Positions 7,773-16,538 are shown, counted from the stretch's first letter. The stretch: DNA of 64,000 nucleotides from Mesorhizobium sp. ES1-1 (GCF_020164785.1 NZ_JAIUGX010000009.1:62001-126000); one strand, 5' to 3'. A program made the numbers and translations. The notes: generated by a model not told the origin, from the letters alone.

Positions 7773-9974
7773 TCAGGCGCGTGGCACCGTCTCCATCGGA
7801 AAGATCATCACGGCTCCTTTCGGGCCGCTCTTGTCGGCAAGCCGCATCACGGATCGGGTCGCGGGCGCCATGCCGATATCGGTCAGCATGTCCGAAAAGC
7901 TGGCCGAGCCCAGGCCGCGCGTCATCGCTGCGACGCCATCCTGCGCCAGGAAGCTCAGATCTTCCTTCTCGCTCTCCGGCGGGGCCTCGGTCAGCACGGC
8001 GACCATCCGTTCCATGCCGAAGCTGGTATCCGTGAAGGCGAGCAGTCCTTCCTCGAGCGTCGCCTTGGGGGCGAGGCGTTCGGCGACGATGTGGGTGATG
8101 GAATAGTCGCTGCCGACATACAGCACGTTGATATCGACAAGTTGGTCCGAGCTGTTCCTGGCCAGCACATGCACCTCGTCACCCGGCGAGACCCGAGGGA
8201 CCGTGGATGGCTGCAAGGGCTCAAGGTCGTCCCTGTCGCGGCGCTTGACCTGGAATTGCACGTCGACGTCCTCGGGCTTGTAATCGGAGGCGGCCGCCAG
8301 CCGCGACAGCCCGGTGGCGCGGAAGATGGTGCGCAAGTTCCTTGTCACCGCATCGACCAGCTTATGGCGGTCATCGGCGTGGATAATGACCAGCGGTGGT
8401 TTGCCGCCATCCTTCAGCGTCACGTCTCCCGACGCCGGCAGGAACCAGAGCGCCGGCTTGTCGGTGGCGTCCTTGGCGGCGCCCTCGATGGCGTTCTCGC
8501 GCATCACCGCCAAGCGCAACTCGGCGCTCTTGCCTGGGCCGACCAGCTCGATGTTGAAGCCCGTTTCCTTGGCACCAGCCAGTTCGTCGAGAACCGAATT
8601 GACCAGCGCGGTTTCCTGCTCGAGTCCTTTTGAGGAGGCCGGGCGCGCCACGACGAGCTTGTAGTCGACGGCGATCTCGGCGACACGGGCGTAGGCATTG
8701 GCCGGAATGTCGGCGAGCTTGAGCGGCGGTTTCTTGTCGAACTCGGCCGGTTTGAGCCGGCTTTCCAAGTTCTTGGCCGACCGCACTTCGAGATAGCCGA
8801 CCGCATCGGACAATGAAGACAGCGCCGAAGGCAGGATGGCGAGCTTGCTGCCGGGCGTGAGCCTATGCAGCAGTCCGGCGCCAATCGTGATATCGCCGTC
8901 CTTGATGACAATGGGCCACTGCATGACCGCGTCCGTCCTGTCGGTGCCGAAGACGCGTGCGTCGAGTTCGCCCTCGAACAGCGGCGTCGGCCGGGTGCGG
9001 CTGTCAGCCGAATATTGCTGCAGCACGGCCTGGCCGAGCTGGCGATAGGTGACGGCGGGATTTTCGGCCAGTTTCGACAGGATGGTGAAGGTGAACAGGC
9101 CGAAGCGGGGTGCGTCCGTCACCCCCTTGGGCAACGGCATTTCCGGCGTCGTCTCGATTGTCTGGGCGGCATAGAAGGCGACCAGCTTGCCCTTGGTGAT
9201 CGCCGCGGCCCCTGTCGGGCTCAGGTTGAAGGCAGGCTTGCGCGCGCCATCCTCATCCAAACCGCGCGATGCGGTGGCGACCGTGTCTTCATAGGCCTTG
9301 ATGGCCGCAGCCCTGTCGGCTTCGTCGCCGCCGACCAGATCGGCGAATTCGACCTTTCGTTCCAGTTCATCGTCGACTTCGACGGCGCGTGTCGCGGTGC
9401 CGGAATGGCAGCAATCGAAGACGGCCCATACGAAGGCGCCCTTGTCGCGAATGGCGTCGAGCGCGTCGCCGATCTCGTTATCGACCAGGGCATTCGGCAC
9501 GCCGGCCTCGCGATTGACCCATTTTTCGATGTCGACGGGCAGGAAGATCTCGTCGAGCCCGTCGGTTTCGTCGCCCTTGACCCGTTGCGGCTGCTGGGCC
9601 CCATGGCCCGACAGATGCAGGTAGACGAAATCGTCCCGCTGCACCTTGGCGGCTAGATCGGCCAAGGCTGCCTTGATCGCCGCATGGGTCGGCAAGCCCT
9701 TGGCGCCGGGCACGTCCTTGGCCAGCAGGGTGACGTTCTCCGGCGCAAACCGGACCGGGTCCGGCACATTCTTCAGCAGATATTCATGCACCAGGCCGGC
9801 ATCGTTCTTCGGCCCGATAAGCCAATTCCTCTGCGGCAGGGCAGGATATTCGGTGCAGGCGATCAGAAGCGCATGATAGGTGCGCGATGCCGCTCGGGCA
9901 CGGAATGAAACCGTGCCAGCAGCCACCAGCGCGGACGTGCCGACAAGCAGCGTCCGGCGTGTCAATTTGATCAT
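7773..9974 (-). CDS. Tat-exported caspase-like protein (peptidase C14) with DUF4384-like C terminus
   Basis: 733 residues from the ATG at 9974, preceded by a GGGGAAG ribosome binding site. The N terminus KLTRRTLLVGTSALVAAG looks like a twin-arginine signal, with cleavage near FRARA, so the folded protein would be exported. The caspase domain covers about residues 30-330: YHALLIACTEYP, His124 in LSGHG, and Cys189 in FDCCHSG, where Cys188 replaces the more usual Ser of DSCHSG. The C-terminal region (about 590-700) resembles DUF4384, which commonly follows bacterial metacaspase domains. It is the first gene of the minus-strand cluster. An upstream extension to 10064 lacks a ribosome binding site and would displace the signal, so it was rejected. 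The substrate is unknown. Confidence 0.87.
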   Translation of the reverse strand: MIKLTRRTLLVGTSALVAAGTVSFRARAASRTYHALLIACTEYPALPQRNWLIGPKNDAGLVHEYLLKNVPDPVRFAPENVTLLAKDVPGAKGLPTHAAIKAALADLAAKVQRDDFVYLHLSGHGAQQPQRVKGDETDGLDEIFLPVDIEKWVNREAGVPNALVDNEIGDALDAIRDKGAFVWAVFDCCHSGTATRAVEVDDELERKVEFADLVGGDEADRAAAIKAYEDTVATASRGLDEDGARKPAFNLSPTGAAAITKGKLVAFYAAQTIETTPEMPLPKGVTDAPRFGLFTFTILSKLAENPAVTYRQLGQAVLQQYSADSRTRPTPLFEGELDARVFGTDRTDAVMQWPIVIKDGDITIGAGLLHRLTPGSKLAILPSALSSLSDAVGYLEVRSAKNLESRLKPAEFDKKPPLKLADIPANAYARVAEIAVDYKLVVARPASSKGLEQETALVNSVLDELAGAKETGFNIELVGPGKSAELRLAVMRENAIEGAAKDATDKPALWFLPASGDVTLKDGGKPPLVIIHADDRHKLVDAVTRNLRTIFRATGLSRLAAASDYKPEDVDVQFQVKRRDRDDLEPLQPSTVPRVSPGDEVHVLARNSSDQLVDINVLYVGSDYSITHIVAERLAPKATLEEGLLAFTDTSFGMERMVAVLTEAPPESEKEDLSFLAQDGVAAMTRGLGSASFSDMLTDIGMAPATRSVMRLADKSGPKGAVMIFPMETVPRA

Positions 9975-10291
9975 TAGTGCTTCCCCAAGCCCGATCGAAT
10001 TCCCAAGCAAGGCCACCCTTGCGGAGAATTTTGTCAGTATTTTGAATTGTGCGCCCGCGATCAAGCCCGTGCCGGGCTTTAATCCAGCCGGTCAAGCCAA
10101 ATCGCTCACATTCCTTACGGGCTACGCAAGAGCAGCTAGCACTGACGTCGGCGCGCCGGACGGCATTCAGCCCAAATGACAACGGCGTCATCGCCTTTGT
10201 CAGGCGCGGACAGTAGCAAAAATACAGGTTCGTCGCTATCTGAGGAGATAGGCGATGATCGCAGGCTACGCCGGGCAGGTTGGACAGGATA
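9975..10291. other. Divergent intergenic region between the Tat-caspase gene and zur
   Basis: About 317 bases holding the promoters of two divergent genes. AT-rich stretches such as those around 10025-10050 and 10215-10225 are promoter candidates. I find no convincing operator, RNA gene or short coding frame. Confidence 0.4.
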
Positions 10292-10696
10292 ATGGGCTCA
10301 AGGGAAGTTCTGACGAAGAACCAGCAGTGCGTACTCGAGAAACTCGAGGCCGCCAGTGGGCCGCTCAGCGCCTACACCTTGCTCGACCAGTTGCGCGAGC
10401 GCGGCTTCCGCGCACCGCTGCAGGTCTACCGTGCCCTCGATACTCTGGTTAAGTCGGGCTTTGTGCACCGGCTGGAGAGCATCAATTCCTTCGTCGCCTG
10501 CGCCGAGCCGCATGACCACAGCCATTCGATGACCGCATTCGCCATTTGCGACACATGCGGCCAGGTGAACGAGATGTCCGACCATGATGTCGGCCACAGG
10601 CTCGACGATTGGGTCCGCTCCACCGGATTCGCCGCCAAGAGGGCGGTCATCGAGTTTCGCGGGACGTGCGCGAAGTGTTTGGCGCAAGCGGCCTAA
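10292..10696 (+). CDS. zur: Fur-family zinc-responsive repressor
   Basis: 134 residues from the ATG at 10292, which has GGACAGGA just upstream; a TTG at 10280 is the alternative. An N-terminal winged helix (LTKNQQCVLEKLEAASGPLS, then YRALDTLVKSGFVHRLESI) precedes a metal-binding dimerisation domain with the HDHSH cluster and the CxxC pairs CDTC and CAKC that hold structural zinc. Length and motifs fit the Zur branch of the Fur family, which represses zinc uptake genes when zinc is plentiful. The Mur/Irr branches usually lack this exact pattern. No znu genes lie in the window, so the specific metal is inferred from motif resemblance. Confidence 0.85.
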   Translation: MGSREVLTKNQQCVLEKLEAASGPLSAYTLLDQLRERGFRAPLQVYRALDTLVKSGFVHRLESINSFVACAEPHDHSHSMTAFAICDTCGQVNEMSDHDVGHRLDDWVRSTGFAAKRAVIEFRGTCAKCLAQAA

Positions 10697-10703
10697 GGCC
10701 GCC

Positions 10704-10766
10704 CTTCGTTATCCTAGGGTCAGCGCTGCATTGATTGGCTCCTTGCTTCGCCCTTGGATAACGAAG
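10704..10766. repeat. Inverted repeat between convergent zur and polA
   Basis: Arms 10704-10719 and 10751-10766 match at 15 of 16 positions (CTTCGTTATCCTAGGG against its complement) around a 31-base loop. Lying between two convergent genes it could act as a bidirectional terminator, though it has no clear U-run. The arm sequence resembles an intergenic repeat I associate with Mesorhizobium genomes; that association is from memory. Confidence 0.7.
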
Positions 10767-10776
10767 CGGAGGAGCC

Positions 10777-13704
10777 TCAATGCGCCTCGTCCCAATTGCT
10801 GGCGGCGCGGGCGTCGACATGGAGTGGGACCGACATCGAAACCGCCGGCATTGCCGCGTTCTCCATGACATGGCGAACGACCGGGATGGTCGCCTCGATC
10901 TCCGCCTCCACCGTCTCGAAGATCAGTTCGTCATGCACCTGCAGCAGCATGCGGGCCGAAAGCTTTGCCTCTTCAAGCGCATCGTCCATGCGGATCATTG
11001 CGCGGCGGATGATGTCGGCGGCCGTACCCTGCAGCCGGGCATTGATCGAGGCCCGTTCGTTGAAGGCACGCAGGGACGGGTTGGAAGACCTAATATCGGG
11101 GTAGTGGATGCGGCGCCCGAAGATCGTTTCGACGAAGCCATGCTCGCGGGCATAGGCCTTGGTCTCCTCGATGTAGTCGCGGATGCCGGGAAAACGCTCG
11201 AAATACTTCTTGATGTAGGTGCCGGCCTCTTCGCGTGGGATTGACAGCTGGTTAGCCAGGCCGAAGGCGGAGATGCCGTAGATGATGCCGAAATTGATCG
11301 CCTTGGCGCGACGCCGGACTTCCGACGGCATGCCTTCGACCGGTACGTTGAACATTTCGGAGGCGGTGATGGCATGGATGTCGGCGCCGTCGGCGAACGC
11401 CTGCCGCAATTGCGGGATCTCGGCGACATGCGCGAGCACCCGCAACTCGATCTGGCTGTAGTCGGCCGAGACCAGCCGGTGGCTCTTGTCGGTTATGAAG
11501 GCGGTCCTGATCTTGCGACCCTCGGCCGTGCGGACCGGAATATTCTGGATGTTCGGATCGGATGATGACAGACGGCCCGTCGTTGTCGCGGCGAGGGCAA
11601 AAGACGTGTGCACGCGCTTGGTGTCGGGATGGATGAAGCCCGGGAGCGCATCCGTATAGGTCGACTTCAGCTTGGTCAGCTGCCGCCAGTCGACGATCTT
11701 GCGCGGCAGTTCATGGCCTTCGGCGGCCAGATCCTCCAACAGTTGCGCCGAGGTGGACCATTGCCCGGTCTTGGTCTTCGAGCCTCCGGGCAAGCCCATG
11801 CGCCCGAACAGGATGTCGCCGAGCTGCTTGGGCGAACCGATGTTGATGCGCTCGCCGATCAGCTGGTAGATTTCCTCTTCCAGCCGGGCAGCGCCCTGCG
11901 CCAGTTCGCCGGAGAGCCGTGACAGGATCTGCCGGTCGACCGAGATGCCGCGCTGCTCCATGCGCGCCAGCACCGGCACCAGCGGGCGCTCGAGCCGCTC
12001 ATAGACCGATACGAGGCCCTTGGCGGCAAGCCGCGGCTTCAGCACCAGCCACAGCCGCAGCGCCAAATCGGCATGCCCGGCGGCGTAGGCAGTCGCCTTG
12101 TCCATTTCCACCTGTTCGAAGCCGACGGAGCTTTTGCCAGACCCGGCCAGTTCCTTCAGCGTGGTCGGCGTGTGGCCAAGCCATTTTTCCGAAAGGGCCG
12201 CCAGTCCATGGCCGCCCGACGTGCCGGCGTCGAGCACGTAGGAGATCAGCATCGTGTCGTCGAAGGGCGCGATTTCGATCCCGTGGCGGCTCATGACGAC
12301 GAGGCTGGATTTCAGCTCCTGCGCGATCTTGAGAACCGACCTGTCTTCCAGCAGCGGCTTCAACAAGGCGAGCGCTTCGCGCACCGGGATTTGGTTGTCG
12401 ATCGCCCCGCCGCCCAGCAGATCCCCGCTTCCGCTCCTGTGCGTGAACGGCACATAGGCGGCTCGGCCCGGCGCGATGGCCATGGCAAAGCCGACGAGTT
12501 CGGCCCGCATCGGATCCGAAGAGGTGCCTTGGGCCTCGAAGGCTAAGACACCGGCTTCCCTTGCCTCTGCGATCCATGCCTTGAGTGTCGCTACATCGCG
12601 AATGGTGGTGTAGGCAGACGTGTCGATCTTGCGGGCCGTTGCCGCTTCCAACCGCAGGGCCGCGAGCAGGGAAGGGGCGTCGCCCTGCCTCGGCGTCTCA
12701 GCACTGGCCTCATCCGGATCGGCCCCGGGCCGCGCTCCGGCCCCGACGTCCGGCCCATGCGCATTGTCGGCGCGCTCGACGGTGACGGAGACCGCCTGGA
12801 CGCCGCCGGCCTCGGTGCCGGTCGCTTCCGCCACACGGCGCGTCAGCGAGGTGAATTCCATGGTTTTGAGGAAGCCGATGAGTTTTGGCCCATCCGGCGG
12901 GTGCAGGATGAAATCGTCGAGCCCTTCGCTCACGGGCACGTCGTCCTTCAACGTCACCAACTGGCGCGAAATGCGCGCCTTTTCGGCATTGGCGATGATC
13001 GATTCCCGGCGCTTTTCCTGCTTGATCTCGCCGGCCCGGGCCAGCAGCGTGTCGAGATCGCCGAACTGTTCGAGGAGCTGCGCCGCGGTCTTCGGGCCGA
13101 TGCCGGGAACGCCGGGAACGTTGTCGACGGAGTCGCCGGTCAACGCCTGCAGGTCGACCATCTTTTCCGGCGTCACGCCCCATTTCTCGATGACTTCGGG
13201 GATGCCGATCTGGCGATCTTTCATCGGGTCATACATGCCGACAGTGGGGCCGACGAGTTGCATAAGATCCTTGTCGGAGGAAATGACGGTGGTGTCGCCG
13301 CCCGCTTCACAGGCGAGCTTGGCATAGGTGGCGATCAGGTCATCCGCCTCGTAGCCTTCGATCTCGACGCAAGGCAGGTTGAACGCCCTTGTCGCTTCGC
13401 GGATAAGGCCGAATTGCGGGATCAGGTCCTCCGGCGGCGCCGAGCGGTTGGCCTTGTAGTCGGGGTAGAGATCGTTGCGGAAGGTCTTTGAGGAATAGTC
13501 GAAGATCACAGCGAAATGCGTCGGCACGATGCCGACCTCGGTGTTGCGGGCATCGAGCATCAGCTTCCACAACATGTTGCAGAAGCCGGAAACCGCGCCG
13601 ACCGGCAGGCCGTCGGATTTGCGGGTCAGGGGAGGCAGCGCGTGGTAGGCGCGAAAGATATAGCCGGAGCCGTCGACAAGGAAGAGATGATCGCCTTTTT
13701 TCAT
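10777..13704 (-). CDS. polA: DNA polymerase I
   Basis: 975 residues from the ATG at 13704 (MKKGDHLFLVDGSGYIFRAY); the frame stays open upstream to 14055 but that part is non-coding. Three domains are visible. The first is a 5' nuclease (about 1-300). The second is a 3'-5' exonuclease-like domain (about 365-570). The third is the polymerase (about 600-975) with motif A DYSQIELRVLAHV, motif B RRRAKAINFGIIYG and motif C QVHDELIFE. The enzyme fills gaps and removes RNA primers. The exonuclease domain is unusual: where the E. coli enzyme has Asp-x-Glu, an NLKYD Asp and a YAAED Asp, this one has Glu390-Ala-Gln392, Ser467 and His544. Proofreading is therefore probably absent, while polymerase and flap nuclease look intact. 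Confidence 0.97.
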   Translation of the reverse strand: MKKGDHLFLVDGSGYIFRAYHALPPLTRKSDGLPVGAVSGFCNMLWKLMLDARNTEVGIVPTHFAVIFDYSSKTFRNDLYPDYKANRSAPPEDLIPQFGLIREATRAFNLPCVEIEGYEADDLIATYAKLACEAGGDTTVISSDKDLMQLVGPTVGMYDPMKDRQIGIPEVIEKWGVTPEKMVDLQALTGDSVDNVPGVPGIGPKTAAQLLEQFGDLDTLLARAGEIKQEKRRESIIANAEKARISRQLVTLKDDVPVSEGLDDFILHPPDGPKLIGFLKTMEFTSLTRRVAEATGTEAGGVQAVSVTVERADNAHGPDVGAGARPGADPDEASAETPRQGDAPSLLAALRLEAATARKIDTSAYTTIRDVATLKAWIAEAREAGVLAFEAQGTSSDPMRAELVGFAMAIAPGRAAYVPFTHRSGSGDLLGGGAIDNQIPVREALALLKPLLEDRSVLKIAQELKSSLVVMSRHGIEIAPFDDTMLISYVLDAGTSGGHGLAALSEKWLGHTPTTLKELAGSGKSSVGFEQVEMDKATAYAAGHADLALRLWLVLKPRLAAKGLVSVYERLERPLVPVLARMEQRGISVDRQILSRLSGELAQGAARLEEEIYQLIGERINIGSPKQLGDILFGRMGLPGGSKTKTGQWSTSAQLLEDLAAEGHELPRKIVDWRQLTKLKSTYTDALPGFIHPDTKRVHTSFALAATTTGRLSSSDPNIQNIPVRTAEGRKIRTAFITDKSHRLVSADYSQIELRVLAHVAEIPQLRQAFADGADIHAITASEMFNVPVEGMPSEVRRRAKAINFGIIYGISAFGLANQLSIPREEAGTYIKKYFERFPGIRDYIEETKAYAREHGFVETIFGRRIHYPDIRSSNPSLRAFNERASINARLQGTAADIIRRAMIRMDDALEEAKLSARMLLQVHDELIFETVEAEIEATIPVVRHVMENAAMPAVSMSVPLHVDARAASNWDEAH

Positions 13705-13840
13705 GCTCGCAGGGATAGCGCGGCAAGACGGCTTGGTCCATGCCAAAGGCGCCTGCGGCCGTCGGTTCGGGCAACACCCTGACACGCTCTGACAGGCCTG
13801 TTTGCTCACGTCCATGTTACGAAACTGTAATTTTCGTGCC

Positions 13841-13870
13841 CTTGAAACGCCACGGTCCCAGACACAAATA
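13841..13870 (+). promoter_or_regulatory. Putative RpoH-type promoter of the polA-adjacent sRNA
   Basis: CTTGAA at 13841-13846 is followed after 17 bases by ACAAAT (13864-13869). This fits the alphaproteobacterial RpoH pattern CTTGAA-N17-CCATAT at the -35 box fully and at the -10 box in four of six positions. Transcription would start near 13876. Confidence 0.5.
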
Positions 13871-13875
13871 GACGT

Positions 13876-14023
13876 CATCGGCAGTTTTCGCCGAGTCCGG
13901 AGCAAGGCCCGTCCCCCGCCTATCCCGGACAATTGCGGCAGCCTATCCCCCTCTCCGGGCTGCCGCATCGTTTCGAGTAGAAGGCCGCCGTGGTTCCCCC
14001 TCCACCACGGCGGTCCTTTTTTT
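13876..14023 (+). ncRNA. ecpR1: Trans-acting small RNA, alpha-r7 / EcpR1 type
   Basis: No protein frame fits this stretch, but it folds into three strong hairpins. Hairpin 1 has stem 13895-13900 with 13925-13930. Hairpin 2 has a 9-bp stem, 13935-13943 with 13958-13966. Hairpin 3 has a 12-bp stem, 13983-13994 with 14004-14015, followed by seven Ts. The loops expose C-rich anti-Shine-Dalgarno sequences (CCCCCGCC, CCCCCTCTCC, TCCCCCTCC). From memory, the Sinorhizobium sRNA Smr7C/EcpR1 lies beside polA, has such loops and represses cell-cycle genes including dnaA and gcrA. Synteny, structure and terminator agree, but the 5' end is a guess. Confidence 0.75.
13983..14023 (+). terminator. Rho-independent terminator of the sRNA
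   Basis: A 12-bp stem (13983-13994 with 14004-14015, one G-U pair) has the loop TCCCCCTCC and is followed by C and seven Ts (14017-14023). No plus-strand protein gene lies upstream, which supports an sRNA here. Confidence 0.9.
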
Positions 14024-14131
14024 GATATCCGACAGCTTTGGCGGCCTTGGTCCAATCGTCCCGGGCTTTTCGTTTGCCCGCCCAGCCTTTACGGTCCGGC
14101 ATCAAAAGCACCGTGTCGAAAAGGCTCCAGA

Positions 14132-15517
14132 ATGTCCCCAGTTTCCCTCGTCCTCGATCGGCTCGACAGCAATCTCGACCAGAGTCTGGAACGCCTGTTC
14201 GGCCTGCTTCGGATCAAGTCGATCTCCACCGACCCGGCTTATGCCGCCGCCTGCCGCGAAGCTGCCGAGTGGCTTGTCGCCGATCTCAAGCAGATCGGGT
14301 TCGACGCCGCCGTTCGCGATACCTCAGGCCATCCAATGGTCGTGGCGCATCATGACGGCCCAGCCGGCGCGCCGCATGTCTTGTTCTACGGCCATTATGA
14401 CGTGCAGCCGGTCGATCCGATCGAATTGTGGGAAAGCGATCCGTTCGCCCCCGCGATCAAGGAGGTCGGTCCCGGTCACAAGGTGATCACCGGACGCGGC
14501 TCGGCGGACGACAAGGGCCAGTTGATGACCTTCGTCGAGGCTTGCCGCGCCTGGAAGCAGGTGCATGGCAATCTGCCGTGCCGCATCACCATCCTGTTCG
14601 AGGGCGAGGAGGAGTCCGGCTCGCCTTCGCTGAAGCCTTTCCTGGAAGCCAATGCCGAAGAGCTCAAGGCCGACTTCGCGCTGGTCTGCGATACCGGCAT
14701 GTGGGATCGCAACACGCCGTCGATCTGCGTCGGGCTGCGCGGCCTGGTCGGCGAGGAGATCACGGTCAAGGCCGCGGACCGGGATTTGCATTCCGGCCTC
14801 TATGGCGGCGCCGCTGCCAATCCGATCCGCATCCTGGCCAAGGTTCTGGCCGATATTCATGACAAGGACGGCCGCATCACTATTCCGGGCTTCTACGAGG
14901 GTGTCGAGGAAACGCCATCGCAGATCCTGAAATCGTGGGAGACGCTCGGCGAGACGGCCGAAACCTTCCTTGGGCCAGTCGGACTGTCGATCCCGTCCGG
15001 TGAAAAGGGCCGCTCGGTGCTGGAACTGACCTGGGCGCGGCCCACGGCCGAGTTCAACGGCATTATCGGCGGCTATACCGGCAAGGGCTTCAAAACGGTG
15101 ATCGCGGCGGAAGCATCGGCGAAAGTGTCCTTCCGCCTCGTCCACAAGCAGGACCCCAACAAGATTCGCGACGCTTTCCAGAAATTCGTCGAGGAACGAA
15201 TTCCGGCCGACTGTTCGGTGGAATTCCACCCGCATGGCGGCTCGCCGGCGATCCAGCTTTCCTACGACTCGCCGTTCCTGGCCAAGGCCAAGGATGCGTT
15301 GTCGGACGAATGGCCGAAGCCGGCCGTGACGACCGGCAGCGGCGGCTCGATCCCGGTGGTCGGCGACTTCCAGACCTATCTCGGCATGGAATCCCTGCTG
15401 GTCGGGTTCGGCCTCGACGACGACCGCATTCACTCGCCAAACGAGAAATACGAACTCAGTTCCTTCCACAAGGGTCAGCGGTCCTGGGCTCGCATTCTCG
15501 ACGCGTTGACGCGCTGA
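14132..15517 (+). CDS. M20 family dipeptidase / metallopeptidase
   Basis: 461 residues from the ATG at 14132; the frame is open further upstream but that part overlaps the sRNA. Metal-ligand motifs of the M20/ArgE/DapE/CNDP group are present: FYGHYDVQP (His, catalytic Asp), GRGSADDKGQ (bridging Asp), FEGEEESGS (general-base Glu followed by ligand Glu) and CDTG. A dimerisation or lid domain with DLHSGLYGG follows, and the C-terminal ligand His lies in DRIHSPNEK. The family uses two zinc ions to cleave dipeptides or acylated amino acids in the cytoplasm. Substrate cannot be told from sequence. It is a single-gene unit downstream of the sRNA terminator. Confidence 0.9.
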   Translation: MSPVSLVLDRLDSNLDQSLERLFGLLRIKSISTDPAYAAACREAAEWLVADLKQIGFDAAVRDTSGHPMVVAHHDGPAGAPHVLFYGHYDVQPVDPIELWESDPFAPAIKEVGPGHKVITGRGSADDKGQLMTFVEACRAWKQVHGNLPCRITILFEGEEESGSPSLKPFLEANAEELKADFALVCDTGMWDRNTPSICVGLRGLVGEEITVKAADRDLHSGLYGGAAANPIRILAKVLADIHDKDGRITIPGFYEGVEETPSQILKSWETLGETAETFLGPVGLSIPSGEKGRSVLELTWARPTAEFNGIIGGYTGKGFKTVIAAEASAKVSFRLVHKQDPNKIRDAFQKFVEERIPADCSVEFHPHGGSPAIQLSYDSPFLAKAKDALSDEWPKPAVTTGSGGSIPVVGDFQTYLGMESLLVGFGLDDDRIHSPNEKYELSSFHKGQRSWARILDALTR

Positions 15518-15631
15518 GCGGCGTTTTCCTGTTGATTTTTGGGAGGATCGCAGCGAGGACGGGCCATGAGATCAAAGCATTTCGGCGTCCCTGCGTATCG
15601 CGGGACGCCGCAGGCTCGACCGGAGAAGACA

Positions 15632-16252
15632 ATGGCCGATATCCGTTTCCACAAGCATGATCTGCCCGACCTGTCGCGCTACAATGTCGAGGCGGTGGCC
15701 ATCGATACCGAGACGCTCGGATTGAACCCGCATCGCGACCGATTGTGCGTGGTTCAGATCTCGCCCGGCGACGGCACCGCTGACGTCATCCAGATCGCGC
15801 CGGGTCAGAAAGAGGCGCCGAACCTGGTCAGCCTGCTGAAGAGCCAGGGCGTGACCAAGTTGTTTCATTTCGGCCGCTTTGACCTCGCCGTGCTCTACAA
15901 TGCGTTCGGGGTGATGCCCGAGCCGGTGTTCTGCACCAAGATCGCCTCGCGGCTGACCCGCACCTATACCGACCGGCACGGGCTGAAGGATATCTGCCTG
16001 GAGCTTCTCGGCGTCGGCCTTTCCAAGGCACAGCAATCCTCCGACTGGGCGGCGGAGACGCTGTCGCCCGAGCAACTCGAATATGCCGCTTCCGACGTGC
16101 TTTATCTGCACCGGCTGCGCGACGTGCTGGCCGGGCGTTTGGCGCGCGAGGGGCGAAGCAAGGAGGCCGACGCCTGCTTCCGCTTCCTGCCGACGCGTGC
16201 CAAACTCGACCTGATGGGTTGGGACGAACAGGATATCTTCGCCCACAGCTGA
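15632..16252 (+). CDS. nrnC: DEDDy 3'-5' exonuclease, NrnC type (RNase D-like)
   Basis: 206 residues from the ATG at 15632. It consists only of the RNase-D exonuclease domain, without HRDC domains, which is the NrnC architecture of Alphaproteobacteria. The catalytic motifs are AIDTETLGL (Asp, Glu), LFHFGRFDLAVL (Asp) and YAASDVLYLHRL (Tyr, Asp). NrnC degrades very short oligonucleotides, such as dinucleotides left by RNA turnover and c-di-GMP hydrolysis, in a role comparable to Orn. The open frame runs back to 15539, but residues before ATG 15632 are not conserved in type and GGAGAAG precedes this ATG. Confidence 0.85.
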   Translation: MADIRFHKHDLPDLSRYNVEAVAIDTETLGLNPHRDRLCVVQISPGDGTADVIQIAPGQKEAPNLVSLLKSQGVTKLFHFGRFDLAVLYNAFGVMPEPVFCTKIASRLTRTYTDRHGLKDICLELLGVGLSKAQQSSDWAAETLSPEQLEYAASDVLYLHRLRDVLAGRLAREGRSKEADACFRFLPTRAKLDLMGWDEQDIFAHS

Positions 16253-16334
16253 CGGGGCAGCCAACCGTCTGCGCTGGATAGAGAAGCCGGTGAACTCCGT
16301 TCGCCCGCTTGTGATGGTCGTGAAAGGGAATGAG

Positions 16335-16538
16335 ATGGAAGATCGAAAGCCCATGTCGAGCGCGCCGACCGATGGCTCCAAGGTCACGGTCATGTGGAAG
16401 GACGGTGACGGCGTCGTGAATGAATCCATCGCGCAATATCGCGATGGCGGCTGGTGGGTCTATACCGCCAGCGACACCCAGAAAAAGGTCGAGCCGACCA
16501 GCTGGCGACCGGCAGCCGGCGACGATGATGATCAGTAG
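16335..16538 (+). CDS. Small hypothetical protein
   Basis: 67 residues from the ATG at 16335, with AAAGGGAATGAG upstream as a ribosome binding site. It is soluble, with no signal or membrane segment. Three tryptophans stand in a compact domain with MWKDGDGVV, GGWWVYT and SWRP, and the tail is acidic (GDDDDQ). The pattern suggests a small beta-sheet domain. I do not know the family. It lies between nrnC and a stress-membrane gene on the same strand. Confidence 0.6.
   Translation: MEDRKPMSSAPTDGSKVTVMWKDGDGVVNESIAQYRDGGWWVYTASDTQKKVEPTSWRPAAGDDDDQ

Noticed and set aside
13705..14131. Protein-coding extension of the M20 peptidase or of polA
   Set aside because: Both frames are open here, but the stretch forms stable hairpins and a terminator and does not resemble either family's N terminus.
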